DNA from: a virus
Reading direction: 5' to 3' (one strand)
Virus record (IMG/VR): IMGVR_UViG_3300005294_000847
Span: 13,413 to 41,453 of that record
DNA: 28,041 nt
Numbering within the stretch: the first letter of the stretch is position 1; every line of letters starts with the position of its first letter. Made by a program: the position numbers and the translations under genes. The notes below the pieces were generated by a model. The model was given only the letters and a program-made list of their open reading frames with translations. It made no database searches and was not told the DNA's origin. Below are positions 1 to 6,949 of the stretch, in pieces.

Positions 1-13
1 GTGTGGAGCCGGA

Positions 14-316
14 TTAACTCTCGGATTTCCCTAAACCCACAGGCTGGCCCTTGCCCCAAACCTCAGTGAATGGGATGACTTCCTCCTGCGAAAGGTCACG
101 GAAGTCTTCAAGCACGGTTTCATCAACACCAGCACCAGAGAGCCATGTGATGATTTTGGAGATATTCCCTCGCTCCATGGCCTCGATGATTCCGAGCGGC
201 ATCTGCTCGAACGAAGGAAGCTCGAACGGCTCATTGAATCCCTCGTATTCGAACTTGACGAAGGTGTACTGCTTAGCGGTAGAACGTCCGCCCTTACGGG
301 TCTTAGAGACAGGCAT
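14..316 (-). CDS. Tail assembly chaperone (first frame, G-like)
   Basis: Probably the short form of the tail assembly chaperone, which in lambda-like siphoviruses (G/GT) helps the tape measure protein nucleate tail-tube assembly. The 100-aa product begins MPVSKTRKGG; an upstream in-frame ATG at 373 is rejected because AAAGGG lies just before the ATG at 316. No catalytic motif is expected or seen. Identity rests on position directly downstream of the major tail protein (with one inserted endonuclease gene), small size, acidic C-terminus, and a perfect G_GGT_TTA slippery heptamer five codons before the stop. After a -1 slip the reading frame stays open to the window edge, so a longer fusion product is likely. 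The tape measure gene should lie just outside the window. Confidence 0.75.
   Translation of the reverse strand: MPVSKTRKGGRSTAKQYTFVKFEYEGFNEPFELPSFEQMPLGIIEAMERGNISKIITWLSGAGVDETVLEDFRDLSQEEVIPFTEVWGKGQPVGLGKSES
32..38 (-). promoter_or_regulatory. -1 programmed frameshift slippery heptamer
   Basis: On the minus strand the bases read GGGTTTA, in register with the chaperone codons as G_GGT_TTA. This fits the X_XXY_YYZ rule. The zero frame stops at 14-16. The -1 frame continues with codons for REIRELIRLH and has no stop before base 1. Confidence 0.75.
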
Positions 317-341
317 GGTCAGCCCTTTCTTGTTAAACAGC

Positions 342-369
342 AAGACCCCCACCAGATAATGAGGGCCTT
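342..369 (-). promoter_or_regulatory. Stem-loop upstream of chaperone gene
   Basis: Nine-pair stem (AAGGCCCTC with GGGGGTCTT, two G-U pairs) around a 10-nt loop. It ends 10 nt before the AAGAAAGGG ribosome site of the chaperone gene. There is no strong T-tract, so it is probably not a terminator. It belongs to the hairpin-before-SD family seen across the window. Confidence 0.5.
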
Positions 370-383
370 GCATGATTGTTTGG

Positions 384-959
384 TTATCGGTCTAAATTGT
401 TGTGAGTGAACAGCTCAAGCCTTTTCAGGCGAGCCGCTTCACCAGCTTCTTCGGGAGTGTCAAAGTATCCCGCATAGTAGCGCTTGCCGTTGTGTCCAAC
501 GCGAGCTCCCCACTTTTGCTTGCTACTGTTCCAGATTGCTCCACGAATACCAGAACGGCTCGTAGACTGCGCACCTAGAACGTTTTCCCGGTTTTGCTTG
601 TTTGTTGCCAAGCGTAGATGATCAGGGTTTACGCACGAAGTGTTGTGGCAAATATGGCCAATAAACAACCCTTCGGGAATCTCACCCTTGGCCCATTCGT
701 AGGAAAGCCTATGCGCTCCAGCGTTAGTTCCGTTCAGCCTCACGCATCCATACCCATCAGGGAAAGTTGCGCCGGTCCAAACCCAGCAACTGCCGGACTT
801 ATCAACTTTTTGCCAGAAGCGTTCTTCCAGTGATAAATGCTGTCCGCCGAGGGGCTTTAGACCCTTCCCCTGCCGATGCTGCCAGTAGTGACTATCGCAA
901 AGGCCTAGTGTCCTGCACGGCTTTGTGCATCCATCAAACGAACAGGTAGACTTGGTCAT
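384..959 (-). CDS. HNH homing endonuclease with AP2-like DNA-binding domain
   Basis: Free-standing HNH homing endonuclease of the HNH-AP2 type, expected to cut DNA at a cognate site and spread its own gene. The 191-aa protein has an N-terminal Cys/His cluster (C6, C11, C15, C21, H24) resembling a small zinc finger. The HNH core follows, with HICHN at 102-106 and NPDHL at 111-115. A C-terminal AP2/integrase-like segment (about 137-180) contains RGAIW, KWGARV and YAGYFDTPEEA. The ATG at 959 has AAAAGGAG upstream. The gene sits between the major tail protein and the chaperone, a junction normally without an insert, so it looks like a later arrival in the late operon. No sign of an intron or intein was seen. 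Domain calls are by motif recognition. Confidence 0.87.
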   Translation of the reverse strand: MTKSTCSFDGCTKPCRTLGLCDSHYWQHRQGKGLKPLGGQHLSLEERFWQKVDKSGSCWVWTGATFPDGYGCVRLNGTNAGAHRLSYEWAKGEIPEGLFIGHICHNTSCVNPDHLRLATNKQNRENVLGAQSTSRSGIRGAIWNSSKQKWGARVGHNGKRYYAGYFDTPEEAGEAARLKRLELFTHNNLDR

Positions 960-983
960 ATCGACTCCTTTTCAGTCGGTCAC

Positions 984-1014
984 AACCCCGGAATGTTAGA
1001 GCATTCGCGGGGTT
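984..1014 (-). promoter_or_regulatory. Stem-loop before the homing endonuclease gene
   Basis: AACCCCG and GAATG on one arm pair with CATTC and CGGGGTT on the other, with one bulged G and a 6-nt loop. It ends 11 nt before the AAAAGGAG site of the HNH-AP2 gene. It could hide that ribosome site on read-through transcripts or act in RNA processing. Confidence 0.55.
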
Positions 1015-1037
1015 CTTTAATTCTCTAATTCTACCAG

Positions 1038-1085
1038 AAAAAGAACCTATTTCCCGGTGCGGAGCTGACCAACACGCACCGGGAA
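1038..1085 (-). terminator. Intrinsic terminator after major tail protein gene
   Basis: A perfect 11-bp inverted repeat (TTCCCGGTGCG at 1051-1061, CGCACCGGGAA at 1075-1085) with a 13-nt loop starts 12 bases after the tail protein stop. Read on the minus strand it is followed by ATAGGTTCTTTTTC. The T-run is slightly displaced, so termination may be partial, which would let tail protein outnumber downstream products. Confidence 0.75.
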
Positions 1086-1097
1086 GTAGGAGATTAT

Positions 1098-1658
1098 TTA
1101 CGGAACAACCGGGCCATCAACGAACGAAATCGCCTTTACGCCGTTAGCGTCCGGGAAGGCCTCGATGTTTACCTCGTACCTAATTACTTCTGAGTGTACG
1201 AAAGTTACATCGCCAGAAGTCGAAAGCTGACCATCCTTGATGTACTCTCGGATCTTCGTAGTACCGTCTGCCATGTCAATGACGAACGACTTGCGCGCAG
1301 GCATTTTGGCGGTATGGTTTACCTTGACCTTGCCAGCAGTGACAGTAACATTTGCGTCGCCATGAATCAGCTTCAACACGTCCGCATTAGCGGACTCAAG
1401 GAACTCAAGAGTGTAGGTCAGGCTGTGTTCGGTGCGGACGACCTTTACAACGTCTCCACCCCAGGCCATTACCTTATCGTCGGAAGCGTCGGTAGTACGA
1501 GTGACACCTCCGTCTCCCACATATCCCGCCTTGATCCATGCTGGGTCTAGTGCAGTAGTTGCATCTGTCGGTTCGGCCACGGTCTTATCACCGAACAGCA
1601 CACCGCCGGTAGCGGTTACAGGAGCACCAACGAGCACATTCTGTGTACCAGTTGCCAT
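1098..1658 (-). CDS. Major tail protein
   Basis: Putative tail tube subunit that polymerises around the tape measure protein in the virion. The 186-aa product begins MATGTQNVLVGAP; this start has a perfect AGGAGG eight bases upstream, so in-frame ATGs at 1697 and 1679 are rejected. The sequence is rich in beta-prone, Gly/Thr/Val stretches and has the 'WGGDVVKVVRTEHSLTYTLE' style region typical of actinophage tail tube proteins. No Ig-like C-terminal domain is visible. Its position after the tail terminator and before the chaperone, its own hairpin-SD leader, and a strong terminator right behind it all fit a highly expressed structural gene. Confidence 0.82.
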   Translation of the reverse strand: MATGTQNVLVGAPVTATGGVLFGDKTVAEPTDATTALDPAWIKAGYVGDGGVTRTTDASDDKVMAWGGDVVKVVRTEHSLTYTLEFLESANADVLKLIHGDANVTVTAGKVKVNHTAKMPARKSFVIDMADGTTKIREYIKDGQLSTSGDVTFVHSEVIRYEVNIEAFPDANGVKAISFVDGPVVP

Positions 1659-1673
1659 GATTTGCCTCCTAAA

Positions 1674-1713
1674 GGGCATAAGAAAAAGCCCAACCACAAA
1701 CGTGGTCAGGCTT
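1674..1713 (-). terminator. Hairpin/T-tract/SD leader of major tail protein gene
   Basis: AAGCC and ACCAC pair with GTGGT and GGCTT (1686-1713), followed on the minus strand by TTTCTTATGCCC, then AGGAGG and the tail protein ATG. It has the form of an intrinsic terminator, but stands directly before a ribosome site. The box CTTATGCC recurs before other genes. An in-frame ATG in the box would add MPFRRQI, but has no ribosome site. Confidence 0.6.
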
Positions 1714-1727
1714 CGAAAATTGTTTGG

Positions 1728-2138
1728 TTAGATAGCGGGAATCTGGGTTGTTGACGCTCTGAAACTCAGTTCCACAGTGAAGGAGTAACCCGGCGTGCGA
1801 GTCTCCGAGTCGGGCTGGAAAGTAGGACGCTGAACAGTTCGCAAGAAAATCACGCCAGCCTCCTCGAACGGCCACTGACGAATCAGGCCATGCAACTCAC
1901 GAGCAACCCTAGAAGCTTCCATGCCGTCAGCATGCGAAACCTCCACCGTCACCCGCGCATCATCAAGCACAACGTCCCGCTCGCCCCGGCCACCAGTGTC
2001 CACCACCGTCACCAGCAGCGGGCCCCACTCCCAACCAGGCGGCACATCCATGAACGGGCCAGCCTCAAAAGGAACATACTTGCCAAGGAACGCCACAGCA
2101 CGAACAACCGGGTCCTGAAAGAGAATGATTTCAGGCAT
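1728..2138 (-). CDS. Tail terminator / tail completion protein (putative)
   Basis: Probable tail terminator, which caps the tail tube and joins it to the head connector. The 136-aa product starts at an ATG overlapping the upstream stop (TGATG) with GGGAGGG before it; a TTG one codon earlier is possible. The protein has alternating beta strands and ends in 'SFTVELSFRA', a pattern common in minor capsid/tail-terminator proteins of this class. There is no diagnostic residue, so the call is mainly from synteny: it lies between the gp10-like protein and the major tail protein. It is translationally coupled to the upstream gene. Confidence 0.6.
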   Translation of the reverse strand: MPEIILFQDPVVRAVAFLGKYVPFEAGPFMDVPPGWEWGPLLVTVVDTGGRGERDVVLDDARVTVEVSHADGMEASRVARELHGLIRQWPFEEAGVIFLRTVQRPTFQPDSETRTPGYSFTVELSFRASTTQIPAI

Positions 2139-2392
2139 CAATCCCTCCCAGCGTCGAGTGCTCTCAAAAGTGCATGGTGCTTCCTGTTATGAAAGTGCGC
2201 GTGCCCTGTAGCCATCACTGACACAGCGCCACGCGGATCTTCCAAAACCAGCTCCGTGACCTTATAGCCCATCGCCTCACCACCAGCAGCCGCCGCAATC
2301 TTGTCGCCACGACGCTTCAAATCAGCGCGAACCTCCGGCAAATTGCGGATCTGCTCAAACACGCCCCGATTGAACTTGAGTTTGCGAGCCAT
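2138..2392 (-). CDS. HK97 gp10-like neck/minor tail protein (putative)
   Basis: Small head-tail joining protein of 84 aa, starting MARKLKFNRG. It is basic at the N-terminus and carries 'LKRRGDKIAAAAGG' followed by a His-rich tail (ATGHAHFHNRKHH). The pattern 'basic helix, Ala-rich helix, then beta segment' is what actinophage gp10-like proteins show. It is part of the connector/neck set and is coupled on both sides: its ATG overlaps the stop of the head closure gene (TGATG) and its own stop overlaps the next ATG. Function is inferred from order and size. Confidence 0.6.
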   Translation of the reverse strand: MARKLKFNRGVFEQIRNLPEVRADLKRRGDKIAAAAGGEAMGYKVTELVLEDPRGAVSVMATGHAHFHNRKHHALLRALDAGRD

Positions 2393-2727
2393 CAGCCAGT
2401 CACCCGCTTCAACTTCACCTCAGTACGGAAAACGGAAGCTGTGAAGAAATTACGCACAGGAGGCGCGTAACCCTCAACACCGAACCGCTGCCCATAAACC
2501 GTGAACTGATCAAGATGACTGATCGTCAACCCAGGAGGCAGAAACAAGACGCGCTCAACAACATCCCGCTCAGCAGACATATTGCGTGGTTCATCAGCGG
2601 CAGCCACATCTATCCCAACATCCTCAACGAGAACATCCTGATAGACCGGAACCTGCGCACCCTGCGGGTTACGCTCATTCCTAAGCCACTGGTGACGAAT
2701 CACCTGCTCACCCTGAACCTGCAACAT
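2392..2727 (-). CDS. Head closure (stopper) protein, putative
   Basis: A 111-aa protein expected to seal the connector after packaging and give the tail a docking surface. It starts MLQVQGEQV at an ATG overlapping the upstream stop (TAATG). Most of the chain is beta-rich, with 'VERVLFLPPGLTISHLDQFTVYGQRFGVEGYA' style strands as in SPP1 gp16-like stoppers: a predicted barrel in which the ligand rule 'G..Y.V.G' recurs. Called from fold pattern and synteny (adaptor, stopper, gp10, terminator). Confidence 0.6.
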   Translation of the reverse strand: MLQVQGEQVIRHQWLRNERNPQGAQVPVYQDVLVEDVGIDVAAADEPRNMSAERDVVERVLFLPPGLTISHLDQFTVYGQRFGVEGYAPPVRNFFTASVFRTEVKLKRVTG

Positions 2728-3245
2728 TACGGCCCCCAGTTCAACTTGTACGGCTCAAGCAACGCCATCTCAGTCGCAAGCAAAGGGATAGACGCAACCG
2801 AACCGCCAGCAGCCGCATAGGTTACCGACTGCGTGCCGGCTCTCTGCGAAACAACGTTCCCCGAAGGGTTCATTGCCGCACGAGAAGCAATGCCAGCAAT
2901 TAGTGCACCAAGCTCCCCAGCGTCCTCATAGCCATGCGTGAGCTCTACAGACACCGACCGATACTTCTTAGGCCAGCATCCGCCGTCCTTGCGCGACAGC
3001 AAGCCCGCCTCAGACCAATCGGCCTCAGCGGGAGAACCGTCAACGAGGACCGCAGACACCGAAACGATATGCTTCGACTTGATCTGCAAAACTTCGCCAC
3101 CATTGCCGTCAACAATCAACGTCTCAGTGTGCTCGGGGGTAACATGCCAACCGCAGTACCGGCGCACAGCACTAGTCGCCGCATCAATCCAGAACTGATC
3201 ATCAGTTGGGGCCGGCTTACTCGTCAGTATCGGAGGTAGAGACAT
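2727..3245 (-). CDS. Head-tail connector adaptor (gp6-like), putative
   Basis: Adaptor ring protein that binds below the portal (HK97 gp6/SPP1 gp15 class). 172 aa, ATG at 3245. The N-terminal part (DDQFWIDAATSAVRRYCGW) is the usual adaptor opening helix, in which a short helix and 'RYCGWH' precede a beta insert. C-terminal helices include ALIAGIASRAAMNPSG. The gene overlaps the upstream 58-aa gene by 29 nt and the downstream gene by TAATG, so translation is coupled. The family match is by pattern and position. Confidence 0.68.
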   Translation of the reverse strand: MSLPPILTSKPAPTDDQFWIDAATSAVRRYCGWHVTPEHTETLIVDGNGGEVLQIKSKHIVSVSAVLVDGSPAEADWSEAGLLSRKDGGCWPKKYRSVSVELTHGYEDAGELGALIAGIASRAAMNPSGNVVSQRAGTQSVTYAAAGGSVASIPLLATEMALLEPYKLNWGP

Positions 3246-3393
3246 TAGCCTTCACCTTCCCGCGACGAGCCTTGTTCGGCACCTTGATCGGCTCCTGAAC
3301 ACTAATCGGCTTAGCGCCAACCCGCTCAGCAGTTTCCTTATCCAGTTGCACCTGGTGAGGAATGTTCCCGATCAGAATTTCGTAGATTTCCAT
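3217..3393 (-). CDS. Small conserved-position protein after capsid gene
   Basis: A 58-aa ORF beginning MEIYEILIGNIPHQVQ, with AGGAAGGA eight bases before the ATG. The product is short and Lys-rich toward the end (PNKARRGKVKAN) and closes with an acidic tail (STSDTDE). Many actinophages carry a small protein of this kind between the major capsid protein and the adaptor; its role is unknown to me. The good ribosome site, clean reading frame and 29-nt overlap with the adaptor gene support it as real. Confidence 0.72.
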   Translation of the reverse strand: MEIYEILIGNIPHQVQLDKETAERVGAKPISVQEPIKVPNKARRGKVKANVSTSDTDE

Positions 3394-3414
3394 CAGATAT
3401 TCCTTCCTGATACA

Positions 3415-3449
3415 CCAGTGGGGCCACCCCGAAAGATGACCCCACTAGG
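3415..3449 (-). promoter_or_regulatory. Stem-loop between capsid and 58-aa gene
   Basis: CCAGTGGGG (3415-3423) pairs with CCCCACT-A-GG (3440-3449, one bulged A), leaving a 16-nt loop. There is no T-tract after it, so it is not an obvious terminator. It ends 6 nt before the AGGAAGGA ribosome site. It may protect the capsid mRNA 3' end or tune expression of the next gene. Confidence 0.5.
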
Positions 3450-3460
3450 TAACTGGATAA

Positions 3461-4687
3461 TTAGCCGGCGACCGGTGCGGTGCTCGATAGGGTTACCTTC
3501 ACGAAAGCGGAAGGTTTACGCACGGCCAAGGCGATACGCTCCTCGGCGCGAACCGAAATACGGTTGTAGTTGAAGTCATCCTCGTTCGAGTTAGTAGCTT
3601 CAACACGCACGCCACCCTTGCGGTAAACGGTTGCACCCTGCTTGCCAGCACCAACTAGGACGGTGCCCTGAGCGATGGCAGAGGTAACAACGGTGTTCTG
3701 GCCCCAGATACCCGGCGCGGCGTTGACCGAACCGTTGCCGTAAGCGCCAGTGAAGAAGCCGCCGGCGAAGTACTGGCCGTTGGCATCCTTGGACAGGCGC
3801 AGGGTCTGGTAATCAAGCGGGTTGATCACAAGACCGTCAGCAGTCAAACCGGTAGCGGTCTGAACCTTGGTCAGCGCACGGAAGATCGCATCCGCATTGT
3901 CAGTGTTATCAGCAGCGGCTTCGGTCTGCACGCCCACACGGTTTAGCAGGCCGCGAAGGTTCGGCGAAGTGCCCGAGCCATTCAGGAGCTGAGCCTCTTC
4001 GAACATGACCAGATCGTAGAGCAGGCGACCGTTGATCTCCGAAACCAAGAACGGCAGATCTTCCGCCATCTCGTCGTTGATCTTGATGCGACCGGCAATC
4101 TTGGTCAGCGCATCGTTGACCTGATCGTAGGTGTAGTGAAGCTGTGGCTTGAGGCCACCCTCGGCAACAGCTTCGAAAGCGCCTTCTTTCAGCGCTTCCA
4201 CGTAGTACGTGATCGAAGTTGCGGTCAGAGTGCCAGTGCCAAGCCATGAGGCGATGGTTGGACGCTCACGGAAACCCTGAACGACAGTCTGGTCGATCTG
4301 TGGGTGCAGAGCGCCACCGTCGGCAAGAGCGTGCGAATCGCCGGCAGCCTTGAACTCCTGAGCGCCCAGCGAGAAGCGCTGAGACGAACCCTTGAAGTTC
4401 GCCAATTCCTGACCGAATGCCTTTACGGCATGGTCACCAATGGTCTTAGCCTGCACAGTTTCTTCCTTCTTCTTCTCGGGCATCTTTACAGCGCCCATAG
4501 CGTCAAGCTTTGCCTGCGCCTCGTTGGCCTTTAGGATCTGCTCATCGAAGGACTTAACCTCGGTGATCAGGCCGTCAATTTCTTCGACCTGCTCCGGGGT
4601 GAGATCCACACCAGCAGACTTAGCGGTTTCAGCGATGCCACGTGCCTTCACGGCTGCGGCCTCGCGCTTTTCCAAGAGAGTAGCCAT
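3461..4687 (-). CDS. Major capsid protein (HK97 fold)
   Basis: Main shell subunit of the icosahedral head. 408 aa, ATG at 4687 with AAAGGAG upstream. Residues 1 to about 110 are a charged, helical delta/scaffold domain (EKREAAAVKARGIAETAKSA), normally removed by the prohead protease encoded next door. The rest has HK97-fold landmarks: an N-arm, 'FRERPTIASWLGTGTLT', the spine-helix region 'KIKINDEMAEDLPFLVSEI', an A-domain with 'LLNGSGTSPNLRGLLN', and a C-terminal strand 'ATVYRKGGVRVEATNSNED' followed by RAEERIALAVRKPSAFVKV. Length is ordinary for a capsid protein with a fused scaffold. The gene is intact, in contrast to portal and terminase. Confidence 0.93.
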   Translation of the reverse strand: MATLLEKREAAAVKARGIAETAKSAGVDLTPEQVEEIDGLITEVKSFDEQILKANEAQAKLDAMGAVKMPEKKKEETVQAKTIGDHAVKAFGQELANFKGSSQRFSLGAQEFKAAGDSHALADGGALHPQIDQTVVQGFRERPTIASWLGTGTLTATSITYYVEALKEGAFEAVAEGGLKPQLHYTYDQVNDALTKIAGRIKINDEMAEDLPFLVSEINGRLLYDLVMFEEAQLLNGSGTSPNLRGLLNRVGVQTEAAADNTDNADAIFRALTKVQTATGLTADGLVINPLDYQTLRLSKDANGQYFAGGFFTGAYGNGSVNAAPGIWGQNTVVTSAIAQGTVLVGAGKQGATVYRKGGVRVEATNSNEDDFNYNRISVRAEERIALAVRKPSAFVKVTLSSTAPVAG

Positions 4688-4706
4688 GATGGCTCCTTTC
4701 GGTTAT

Positions 4707-4724
4707 GCCCTAAATGGTTAGGGC
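4707..4724 (-). promoter_or_regulatory. Stem-loop before the capsid ribosome site
   Basis: Perfect 7-bp stem GCCCTAA/TTAGGGC with a 4-nt loop. It contains the protease stop codon and ends 7 nt before the AAAGGAG site of the capsid gene. A ribosome finishing the protease would melt it, so it could couple the two genes. Confidence 0.55.
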
Positions 4725-5429
4725 GTTTATGAGTGCGAGTGCTGCATCCGGGTTTTTACGCGCCTTGACTTCTAAGTGGTCCTCAGCCTTGGCGGTTTCC
4801 CGCTCCTCAGCCTTGCCACTCTTCGGCTCCTCGCCGCTAACATCCGAATTGTCAGACTCAATCGAAGACAAGATTTCCCCCAGCGCCTCATGCGCTGCTT
4901 TGATCTTGGATTCGTTTTTGGCCGAAATAGTTCGACCAGCCTTGCTACCAGTTTTGACAGCAAGAAGTTCTGTTTCCTGATTGGCCCCTACTGGAACAAT
5001 CGACACCTCATGGAGTTTCAGCTCTTGCAACTCCATGTGGCCGCCCTCCCAAGGACCGCCACCAACTTCGGCTTGTTTCACCACGTCGTACATAAACGAC
5101 ATTTGAGAAACGCGACCCTCTTTGATCAGCCGGTGCACCTGAGCGCCCTTTGCCGAATCAAGATCAAGCTGACCTTTAACGCGCAAACCGTGGTCATCCT
5201 CAAGGATTTCCACGGTCTTACCAATGTTCATGTCAGGATCATCGGTTCGATGCTGCCAGTAGATCGGGAACTGCCGGCCAGCGATAGTTGAAGTGAAAGC
5301 ACCCTTGGCAACCACATCGCCATAAGAATCCTTATTGCCGAACACTGACGCGTAACCTATAAACTGCCCATCAGACAGGCCATCGCCCTCAGACTTAATC
5401 TCAGCTACGGTCGCTTTAAGTTTTGCCAA
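4710..5429 (-). CDS. HK97-family prohead serine protease
   Basis: Capsid maturation protease (peptidase U35 type) that cleaves the capsid delta domain and itself in the prohead. 239 aa from a TTG start at 5429; no in-frame ATG exists until Met67, and GGAGGT stands seven bases upstream of the TTG. Landmarks are 'GYASVFGNKDSYGDVV' near residue 25, the catalytic His in YWQH (H60), SQMSF with the likely nucleophile Ser at 108 or 111, and the closing motif LHEVSIVPVGAN (139-150). A Lys/Glu-rich tail from about 170 is typical. The gene overlaps the portal reading frame by 25 nt. Confidence 0.9.
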   Translation of the reverse strand: MAKLKATVAEIKSEGDGLSDGQFIGYASVFGNKDSYGDVVAKGAFTSTIAGRQFPIYWQHRTDDPDMNIGKTVEILEDDHGLRVKGQLDLDSAKGAQVHRLIKEGRVSQMSFMYDVVKQAEVGGGPWEGGHMELQELKLHEVSIVPVGANQETELLAVKTGSKAGRTISAKNESKIKAAHEALGEILSSIESDNSDVSGEEPKSGKAEERETAKAEDHLEVKARKNPDAALALINALTI

Positions 5430-6945
5430 TTTGGCACCTCCAAAATAAGCATGTTGAAAACGTGCCCAGGATTATCGAGGTCAGCATCGAGCCGGGACTT
5501 AGTATGGTCGTTCAAAAGGGTTGCGATTGATCCTGCATCAGGAACGCCGGCTACCGACAAATCAGCTTCAAGCTCACGCTTCCACCGGCCACCATCCCAA
5601 CCCTTCGCAGAAATTACCGACTGCTGACGAACTAGGCATTTACGCCATAACTCCGCAACAGCTTTCTCGGCTTCCTCCACCGTTTCCACAGCTTCGGTAG
5701 ATCCAGAGTCAGGAGTTCCAAGGTTCAGCGGAACAATCAGAGCATCCCCGCCATCAATCTTTGGGAGGTTCTGCAAGCGCCGCGCCTCATTACGAGTCAT
5801 CCAAGGTCCACCGACTGACGAAGAGATAACCGCTGCCTGCTCTTCGAACGAGCCACGCAACTTCGCCTCAACGTTGAACTCCAAGAACACGCCAGCAGGA
5901 GCCCCGACGAGTGGTAGCAAGAAAGCGTTCAACCGGGACTCGATCATTGCGATGATCGGCCCCAGCGTGTCGCCGTAAAGACCGCGCCGAAACTCGCGAA
6001 CATTCGAATAGTTCGCGTTATCCAACAAGCCGATCATCGTCGGGTTCACGTGATAAACCTGCGCAACAGTAGCCAACGAAAGCTTCGTCGAATCCGCCCA
6101 CTGCTCATCAGCAGACGAGAAGCCGATACGCTTCACATCCATGCCATCCTCAAGCAACGGCATTCCGCCAGCGCGAGAACCCCTATCGCCCGTGAAAGCT
6201 TCAAGCATTTCTGTGAATCGCTTGCGAGCCGAACCATCCCACGACGGGGCATCCTTCGGACGAGTCACAAACGAACCAATGCGACCATTCTTCTTCCACA
6301 ACTGCTTGCGGTGCACACGCGCATGATGCTGCTCTTCAAGCGTGAGACGCAGCGTCTCAACAGGCGAAGTAGAACATGTAGGATCGCCGGGGGGTCCAGC
6401 CTTCGAACTCGATCACTTCGTCAGCAGTGAAACTCAGTTTCTTCGCCATCGTTACCGGGTAACGCAACAACGAACTCATTCGAACCGTAGAACGAAGTAG
6501 CCTTCGAATGAACCCAACCAGCAGGCAGGTTATAAACCGAGAAGCCCTCCGGGCGGTTCATGTCCGGCGCACACCACAAGTAAGCTCGATCATAAAGAGC
6601 AATGTCGCCAACCAGCGCAAGAATCAAGTCGTAGCGGGTTTGTCGAGCATTCGGCTTCGAAATAATACTCGAAACACTATCCCCACGCACACGCTCATTC
6701 GAATCACCATTAGCCATAAACGTATGAAGACCAAGCTGGGCAATGTTGCGCGCAAGGAAATTAACCACAGTCCGCAAATGAGGCTGATTAGTCCACAGTT
6801 CTTCAATTGACTTATTGTCCAGAGACGACTCAGAAGACTCATTCATCGACCAATGCACCTGAGTCTGACCATCGAAACGCTCCGTAGTCATTCGCCCAGA
6901 AGATCCGCCACGAATCAGCCTGGTAAACGCATCCAATACACTCAC
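5405..6945 (-). pseudogene. Portal protein, broken by two +1 frameshifts
   Basis: HK97-family portal: the dodecameric vertex ring through which DNA enters. Reading starts at GTG 6945 (VSVLDAFTRL), five bases after the terL stop. The first frame runs to a stop at 6421 just after 'GNDGEETEF'. Dropping one T of the TTT at 6430-6432 continues as TADEVIEFEGWTP. Dropping one C of the six at 6389-6394 continues as GDPTCSTSPVETLRLTLEEQ, then HRKQLWKKNGRIG and the rest to 5405. The repaired join gives EFTADEVIEFEGWTPGDPT, a classic portal sequence, and exactly 513 codons. As written only two fragments would be made: about 175 aa and, if a start exists, about 300 aa. Either the prophage is defective or these are homopolymer sequencing errors. 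Confidence 0.88.
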
Positions 6946-6949
6946 ACGC

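Noticed and set aside
6389-6432. Programmed frameshifting in portal instead of mutation
   Set aside because: Two separate +1 shifts would be needed within 45 bases, and portals are not known to use recoding; no stimulatory signal was seen.
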